Made by a program: the position numbers and the translations under genes. Below, in pieces: positions 32,888-38,301 of a DNA stretch of 38,301 nucleotides. Position 1 is the stretch's first letter, and each line of letters begins with the position of its first letter. Location: NCBI GenBank assembly GCA_963847575.1, contig CAWKAL010000049.1, forward strand, positions 1 through 38,301, in the 5' to 3' direction. The notes below the pieces were generated by a model. The model searched no databases, was not told the origin of the DNA, and saw nothing but the letters and a program-made list of their open reading frames with translations. Origin of the DNA: JASBSR01 sp963847575. GTDB taxonomy: Bacteria > Pseudomonadota > Gammaproteobacteria > SZUA-229.

Positions 32888-35782
32888 ATGACTGATTTTA
32901 TTCCCGGCCAGCGCTGTATCAGTGACGCCGAATTGCAAATGGGCCTCGGTACCATTCTCAAGGTCGAGCACCGAACCATGACCGTGGTATTCATTGCCAG
33001 TGGTGAGACCCGGCTGTATGCCAAACAATCAGCCCCGCTTACCCGCGTGGCATTTGCTGTCGGTGATACGATACGTACCCAGCAAGGCACGGCTGTAATG
33101 GTAACCTCTATTAGTGAACATGCCGGGCTGCTGACCTATAACGGCACTGACGCTGCCGGCAAAAAACACACGGTGGCTGAAGCCGAGCTGGATAATTTTC
33201 TACAACTCAGCCGTCCCTCCGAGCGCATGTTTAACGGCCTGATCGATAAACATAAATGGTTTGAACTGCGCTACCAGACCTTGCAGGCACTCAATCAGCT
33301 CGGGCATTCAGAATGCTATGGCCTCACCGGCTGTCGCACCAGCCTGATCCCGCACCAGCTGTATATTGCACACGAAGTAGCCAATCGTTACGCACCGCGG
33401 GTTTTGCTCGCCGATGAAGTCGGCCTGGGGAAAACTATCGAAGCTGGATTGATTTTGCATCACCAGTTGCTCACCGAACGCGCACATCGCGTCTTGATCG
33501 TGGTGCCAGAAACATTAATGCACCAGTGGCTGGTCGAAATGTTACGCCGCTTCAACCTGCACTTTCGCATTTTTGACGAAGCGCGCTTTGATGACTATGC
33601 CAGTCAGCACGACGAGGATGATGATGAGCCAGCCGACGAAATAGAAAACCTGTTCCTGTCCGAACAGCTGGTGCTGTGCAGTCTCGACTTTCTTGCCGGT
33701 AATCCACAATATTTCAAACAATGCCTCGCCGGTGAATGGGATTTACTGGTGGTGGACGAAGCCCATCACCTGCAATGGTCGCCCGAACACAGCAGTGATG
33801 AATACCGACTGATCGAACAGCTCGCCGCGCAGACCCAGGGTGTGCTGCTGCTCACCGCCACGCCGGAACAGCTCGGCAAAGAAAGTCATTTCGCGCGCCT
33901 GCGCTTACTCGACCCGGCGCGTTTCCCTGATTTTACCAGCTTCATCGAAGAAGAAAAATCCTACGAACCGATTGCACAGGCGGTGGAAGATCTGCTCGAA
34001 GGACGTAGCTTGAGTACATCGGACGCGGCCATTCTAAAGAGCACGCTGAACGAAGGCGACAATCAAAACCTGCTTGACGCCATTGGTAAAGCGGATGATG
34101 AACACGCCCGCCACCAGCTGGTAGACCATTTGCTCGACCGGCACGGCACCGGCCGTGTGCTGTTTCGCAATACGCGCGCGGCGGTCAAAGGTTTTCCTGA
34201 ACGCAAGCTACACAGTTATCCGCTTGCGATGCCGAAACAGTACAGTGACCTGATCGCGGCGCAAACCAGCCCGCCACCGGCACTGTTACTCGCCCCCGAG
34301 TTATTGCACGAATCAGTCGCCAGCGATGAACGCTGGACCACGTTCGATCCGCGCCTCGACTGGCTGGGCGGCACCTTGCGTGATCTGCAGCCTGACAAGG
34401 TGCTGGTGATTGCTGCCAGCGCGGAAACCGCGCTCGACATTGCCTGGCATCTGAAAAACCGCAACGGCATCCATGCTGCCGTGTTCCACGAAGGCCTGAG
34501 TATCGTTGAGCGTGACCGCGCCGCCGCGTTTTTTGCCGATGTGGAAACCGGCACCCAGGTACTGGTGTGTTCCGAAATCGGCAGCGAAGGCCGCAACTTC
34601 CAGTTTGCTCACCACCTGGTATTGTTTGATTTGCCACTGAATCCGGATTTACTCGAACAGCGCATCGGCCGCCTCGACCGAATAGGCCAGAGCCAGACGA
34701 TTAACATCCATGTGCCGTGTTTCGAACAGAGTGCACAACAGGTGATGATGCGCTGGTATCACGAAGCCCTGTCTGCATTCGAACATACCTGCCCGGCGGG
34801 CCATTCAGTATTTGTAAAAGTCAAACAAACGCTGCTCGATGCGCTACAGGCGCCACAGGATGCAAAGCGTACTGAAACCCTGATCACCAGCAGCCGCAAA
34901 CTGTACGTCGATATGACCGACGCGTTGCAGCGCGGTCGCGACCGTCTGCTGGAATATAATTCCTGCCGAATGAATATTGCACAGGCGCTAAAACAAAAAG
35001 CCCTGCAGGCGGATACTGACTCCAGCCTGGCAACGTACATGGAACGTGTATTCGACTGTTACGGCGTAGACAGCGAAATTCACAGTGAGAACTGCCTGGT
35101 CATCAAACCCACCGAGCACATGGTGAATCCGTTTCCCGGCCTGAGCGACGATGGCATGACCATTACCTATGCGCGGGATACGGCACTGAGTTTTGAAGAT
35201 GCGCATTACCTGACCTGGGAACACCCGATGGTACGCGATGCCATGGACATGGTCAGCGCCAATGAAACCGGTAACACCGCGGTCACCGCGATCAAGTTCC
35301 GCTGCGCCCCGGCGGGCACGATATTACTCGAAGCCCTGTTCACGCTGGAAGCGACCGCGGTCGAAGCCCTGCAATCGCAGCGTTACCTGCCGCCGACCAC
35401 GATCCGGATCGTGACCGACGAAAACGGCAAAAACTATAACGCACGCCTGAAGCACGATGCCATTAATGATGCCGCGATAGATATCGACAACGCGACCGCG
35501 GTGCAGATCGTGCGCGCAAAACAGAAAGAACTCAAACGCATGCTGGAAAATTGTGAACAGCTGGCACAGGCGCAGGCACCCGAGATTCTGCAGGCCGCAC
35601 ATGCCAACGCAGAAAATATACTGTCAACGGAATTCAACCGCCTGAAAGCATTGCGCCAGGTCAACCCGAACGTGCGCGAAGATGAAATCGCGTTCTATCA
35701 AAGCCAGCTCAAGTCACTCAATACCCTGATCGATGCCACCCGTCTGCGACTGGATGCGCTGCGCGTGATCGTGGTGACCTGA
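32888..35782 (+). CDS. rapA: RapA RNA polymerase-recycling SNF2 ATPase
   Basis: A 964-aa Swi2/Snf2-type ATPase that binds RNA polymerase and helps recycle it; E. coli RapA is 968 aa. I chose the ATG at 32888 (MTDFIPGQRCISDAELQMGLG) because it matches the family N-terminus, while an in-frame ATG at 32804 adds an unrelated segment. Domains: Tudor-like N-terminal part (about 1-105), Walker A LLADEVGLGKT (about 173-183), DEAH box VVDEAHH (about 288-294), the helicase C-part with ERDRAAAFFADVETGTQVLVCSEIGSEGR (in pieces) and QRIGRLDRIGQ, then the RapA-specific C-terminus ending RLDALRVIVVT. Ribosome site weak. Fully intact. Confidence 0.95.
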   Translation: MTDFIPGQRCISDAELQMGLGTILKVEHRTMTVVFIASGETRLYAKQSAPLTRVAFAVGDTIRTQQGTAVMVTSISEHAGLLTYNGTDAAGKKHTVAEAELDNFLQLSRPSERMFNGLIDKHKWFELRYQTLQALNQLGHSECYGLTGCRTSLIPHQLYIAHEVANRYAPRVLLADEVGLGKTIEAGLILHHQLLTERAHRVLIVVPETLMHQWLVEMLRRFNLHFRIFDEARFDDYASQHDEDDDEPADEIENLFLSEQLVLCSLDFLAGNPQYFKQCLAGEWDLLVVDEAHHLQWSPEHSSDEYRLIEQLAAQTQGVLLLTATPEQLGKESHFARLRLLDPARFPDFTSFIEEEKSYEPIAQAVEDLLEGRSLSTSDAAILKSTLNEGDNQNLLDAIGKADDEHARHQLVDHLLDRHGTGRVLFRNTRAAVKGFPERKLHSYPLAMPKQYSDLIAAQTSPPPALLLAPELLHESVASDERWTTFDPRLDWLGGTLRDLQPDKVLVIAASAETALDIAWHLKNRNGIHAAVFHEGLSIVERDRAAAFFADVETGTQVLVCSEIGSEGRNFQFAHHLVLFDLPLNPDLLEQRIGRLDRIGQSQTINIHVPCFEQSAQQVMMRWYHEALSAFEHTCPAGHSVFVKVKQTLLDALQAPQDAKRTETLITSSRKLYVDMTDALQRGRDRLLEYNSCRMNIAQALKQKALQADTDSSLATYMERVFDCYGVDSEIHSENCLVIKPTEHMVNPFPGLSDDGMTITYARDTALSFEDAHYLTWEHPMVRDAMDMVSANETGNTAVTAIKFRCAPAGTILLEALFTLEATAVEALQSQRYLPPTTIRIVTDENGKNYNARLKHDAINDAAIDIDNATAVQIVRAKQKELKRMLENCEQLAQAQAPEILQAAHANAENILSTEFNRLKALRQVNPNVREDEIAFYQSQLKSLNTLIDATRLRLDALRVIVVT

Positions 35783-35952
35783 GCCATTCATCTCCCGGGC
35801 GCTTCCTTCGGTCGTGGAAAAGCGTTAATTAGTACAAAAATCAATAGCTTGATTGGGATATTTCAGGCAAAGCCGGGATCGCTGTGCTTTAATTACACCT
35901 TATACTATATAGAATCGTTCAAAAGCCTGAACCTGGAACTGCGCGCGCGTAC

Positions 35953-38301
35953 ATGATGAATCTTAAGCACTGCCTGGCTGGTTGTTTATTTGCTGTTTCG
36001 CTGTCTGCGAATGCAGCCGAGACCGTGTGTAATAACAACAGTGGATCGGGCTGGCCGATCCCGATTTCCAGCACCACCAACATCAGCATTCCCTACCAGT
36101 TCGGTGATATCAGCGTGGTGCACGATGTGAATGTCGATGTCGATATCACCAAGCACTACGTTGGCGACCTGACTGCCCGGGTGACCAGCCCGCAGGGCAC
36201 GACCGTGCTGTTGTTTGAACGCCCCGGAACTACCCTGGGTGAGAATGTTGCCAGCGCACCCTGGGGCTGTAACCAGGATGATATTTCTGTCATCTTCGAT
36301 GATGAAGCCGCGACCGGCACCAATATCGAAAATGTTTGCGGCACCGGCATCCCTTCGATCTCGGGCACGTATCTGCCACACAATGCATCACCCAATGATC
36401 TGAGCGCTATCGATGGTGAAGACCCGACCGGTAACTGGGCATTTCAATTAGTCCATGTTGCACCGTTTGATCCCGGCACCCTCAACGAAGTCTGTATCAC
36501 CGCGTCATTCGCCGCGGTAACGCTTGATAAATGGGTCAGCAGCAACAGCACCTGCTCCGACCAGATCGACACGCTGAACGTCGGGCGCGGTACTGATGTG
36601 TATTACTGTTATATCGCCAACAATCCCGGCAGCGAAACCTTCAGCATTAATGCAGGCAATGCCACCGATAGCCTGGGGCATAATTTATCTGCACTGGAAA
36701 CCACCTATAACCCGACCAATACCCAGACCGTCATTGTCGGCCCCGTCATCGCTGGCAGCGCACAGCTGCCCTATCTCGCGACCACGGTGAACAATGCGCA
36801 GGTCACAGCATCATTCGCGACGGCTAACTTCACTGGCACCCTGGTCACTGGCGAGTCTGCCAATGTCACGGTCGGCGACCCGGTAATCAACACCTCGACC
36901 AAAACCGTGCTGGATGTCAACGGCGGCACGGCCGAACCCGGTGATGTGCTGCGCTACACCATCACGATTAACGAATCGGCGGGTTTCCTGACGAGCAATG
37001 TTTCGCTCACCGATGTAGTAGATGCAAACTTGTCCGGCGTGACAATCACCACCCTGCCAGCTGGTGCAAGCAACGGTACCGTGGGTAACAATGTTTCCAT
37101 TACCGGGATTACGCTGCCAGCGAACGGCAGCGCGGTAGTTCAGTTTGAAGCCACGATTCCAGCAGCAACACCTGCGGGCACCAATATCAACAATAGCGCC
37201 ACGATTGCACACGCGCCCTCTTCGCTTTCTTTCGATGCGGTTGCGCCAACGGTGATTGTGTCTGCGCCGGATCTCAGCACTTCGACCAAGACAGTGCTTG
37301 ATGTAAATGGCGGCGCAGCGCTGCAGGGTGACCTGATACGCTATACCATTACGATTAATGAAACCGGCGGCAATCCTGCAACAAACGTCAGTGTCAGCGA
37401 CGTAGTTGACGCCAACCTGATCAATGTCACTGTCACCGGTCTTCCGCCGGGCGCGGTTGACAGCTCAAGCGGCAACACCATCAGCATCAGCAATATCAGC
37501 GTGCTGGCAAACGGCAACGCCACCGTGGTGTTCGATGCCAACATTAGCGGTACAGCGCCGACAGGTACGAATATTAACAATACCGCAACGCTGACCGATG
37601 TCAGTACCATCAGTGCTTCGCCGAGTGCGCCCACCCTGGTAGTCGGCTCGCTGCCTGCCAGCGGTGTCAAGCAGCTGTATTTCACCGCCTTGAATACCGT
37701 GCCGAACCTGACACGAGCAGTGCCCGGTGCCAACACCAGTTCGGGCCTGGTTGGCGTCGGCAACACGTTTACCCTTAACCAGGGCATCACCTTCCAGAAA
37801 GCCTTTACGATTACCGGCGGCAGCACGGTGAACATCCGCGCCAATATCAGGCGACGCAGCGCGGGCGGCGCGCGTACCGTGCGTGCAGATTTATACAGGG
37901 GCGCCAGCTTGATAGGCAGTAACACGCAATCGTGGAATGGAGGTGGTTACCAGTACCTGACCTTCCCCATAGCTATTGCAGCTAACCAGAATTTTGCAGC
38001 CGGTGAATCTGTACGCATTGTGTTTACCAACCAGGTAACAAACAATATCCAGTTCACCGGTATTTCAGGCGGAAATATTTCGCAAGTGCTGATGCAGACC
38101 GGCACGGTGGTCAATGTAGATGCAATCAATATCTATGCAGCGGCCTATCCTTCGACCACGCAATACCAGTCGTACACACCGGGCAGTACGGTCTATATCC
38201 GCAGCACGGTAAGTGACCCGTTCGGCAATGCAGACATTACTGCGGCTAACATTACGATTACAAGAACGCCCGGCCCAACGGCACTGACGGAATCCAGTGA
38301 C
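35953..38301 (+). CDS. P-domain and DUF11-repeat secreted protein, cut by window edge
   Basis: An open frame of 783 codons that continues beyond the window. Signal peptide about 1-20 (SANAAE; start at 35953, or at the next codon, also ATG). Residues about 29-187 form a proprotein-convertase P-domain (ISIPYQFGDISVVHDVNVDV, DLTARVTSPQGT, then DDEA and DPTGNWAFQLVH). Two DUF11-type beta-sandwich repeats follow (about 314-436 and 441-566), each opening STKTVLDVNGG and RYTITINE. The next ~215 residues (TFTLNQGITFQKAFTITGG, RSAGGARTVRADLYRG) are not recognised. The pattern fits a long cell-surface or outer-membrane protein; C-terminal anchor not visible. Ribosome site weak. CTATATAG at 35905-35912 lies upstream but without a sigma-54 element. 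Confidence 0.85.
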   Translation, partial: MMNLKHCLAGCLFAVSLSANAAETVCNNNSGSGWPIPISSTTNISIPYQFGDISVVHDVNVDVDITKHYVGDLTARVTSPQGTTVLLFERPGTTLGENVASAPWGCNQDDISVIFDDEAATGTNIENVCGTGIPSISGTYLPHNASPNDLSAIDGEDPTGNWAFQLVHVAPFDPGTLNEVCITASFAAVTLDKWVSSNSTCSDQIDTLNVGRGTDVYYCYIANNPGSETFSINAGNATDSLGHNLSALETTYNPTNTQTVIVGPVIAGSAQLPYLATTVNNAQVTASFATANFTGTLVTGESANVTVGDPVINTSTKTVLDVNGGTAEPGDVLRYTITINESAGFLTSNVSLTDVVDANLSGVTITTLPAGASNGTVGNNVSITGITLPANGSAVVQFEATIPAATPAGTNINNSATIAHAPSSLSFDAVAPTVIVSAPDLSTSTKTVLDVNGGAALQGDLIRYTITINETGGNPATNVSVSDVVDANLINVTVTGLPPGAVDSSSGNTISISNISVLANGNATVVFDANISGTAPTGTNINNTATLTDVSTISASPSAPTLVVGSLPASGVKQLYFTALNTVPNLTRAVPGANTSSGLVGVGNTFTLNQGITFQKAFTITGGSTVNIRANIRRRSAGGARTVRADLYRGASLIGSNTQSWNGGGYQYLTFPIAIAANQNFAAGESVRIVFTNQVTNNIQFTGISGGNISQVLMQTGTVVNVDAINIYAAAYPSTTQYQSYTPGSTVYIRSTVSDPFGNADITAANITITRTPGPTALTESSD

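Noticed and set aside
35840..35912. Sigma-54 promoter before the P-domain gene
   Set aside because: CTATATAG is present, but no GG/GC pair has the right spacing.
37341..37925. Minus-strand open frame of 194 codons opposite the DUF11 region
   Set aside because: The forward frame is continuous and has repeats with known fold; the reverse frame is a shadow rich in V, L, T and P.

Overview
The window looks like chromosomal DNA of an aquatic or soil gammaproteobacterium. The evidence is a TIGR02647-type small protein (a family reported only from Gammaproteobacteria), a full-length RapA, YaiL/DUF2058, YpfJ and ArfB, together with PEP-CTERM-type (exosortase) substrates. Base composition is moderate in genes and clearly AT-rich in the long spacers of the first 6 kb. 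No tRNA, rRNA, CRISPR array, prophage or intact insertion sequence was seen.

Region 1 (about 1-11.3 kb) reads as a beta-glucan utilisation and cell-surface locus. It holds a YidK-like sodium/solute symporter (-), a broken GntR/LacI-type sugar regulator (+), three PEP-CTERM-like secreted proteins (+), a PilZ-like protein, a secreted GH16 laminarinase with dockerin-like repeats (+) and a GPH-family sugar:cation symporter (-). Two PEP-CTERM genes have the same sigma-54 promoter followed by paired CTATATAGC palindromes, and further copies of the palindrome lie elsewhere in the spacers.

Region 2 (11.3-13.7 kb) has a dsbB, a deletion scar of sdaA and a hydrolase-like/TlpA thioredoxin fusion, once an overlapping operon, with a TIGR02647 gene divergent. 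Region 3 (14.0-18.9 kb) is a signalling block. It has a membrane GGDEF-EAL protein, a ketoacyl-ACP synthase/acyl carrier protein pair, and a divergent RpfF-type DSF synthase with both catalytic glutamates.

Region 4 (18.9-25.4 kb) is mostly housekeeping: YpfJ, ArfB, a small membrane protein, a frameshifted DUF502 protein, an AGCS amino-acid symporter, a class I fructose-bisphosphate aldolase and an LpqC/PHB-depolymerase-like esterase. Region 5 (25.6-30.3 kb) has a His-rich exported protein, a PepSY protein and a PhoPQ-like two-component system, then YaiL and a choice-of-anchor-H surface protein. The His-rich and anchor-H genes share a TTCAGC-N5-TTCAG(C/T) direct repeat, suggesting a common response regulator.

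Region 6 (30.6-38.3 kb) has an unrecognised two-gene unit (coiled-coil membrane protein plus von Willebrand A lipoprotein), RapA, and a large secreted P-domain/DUF11 protein cut by the window edge.

Four apparent single-base insertions (three in the regulator, one in DUF502) could be real decay or sequencing error. They cannot be separated from the sequence alone.
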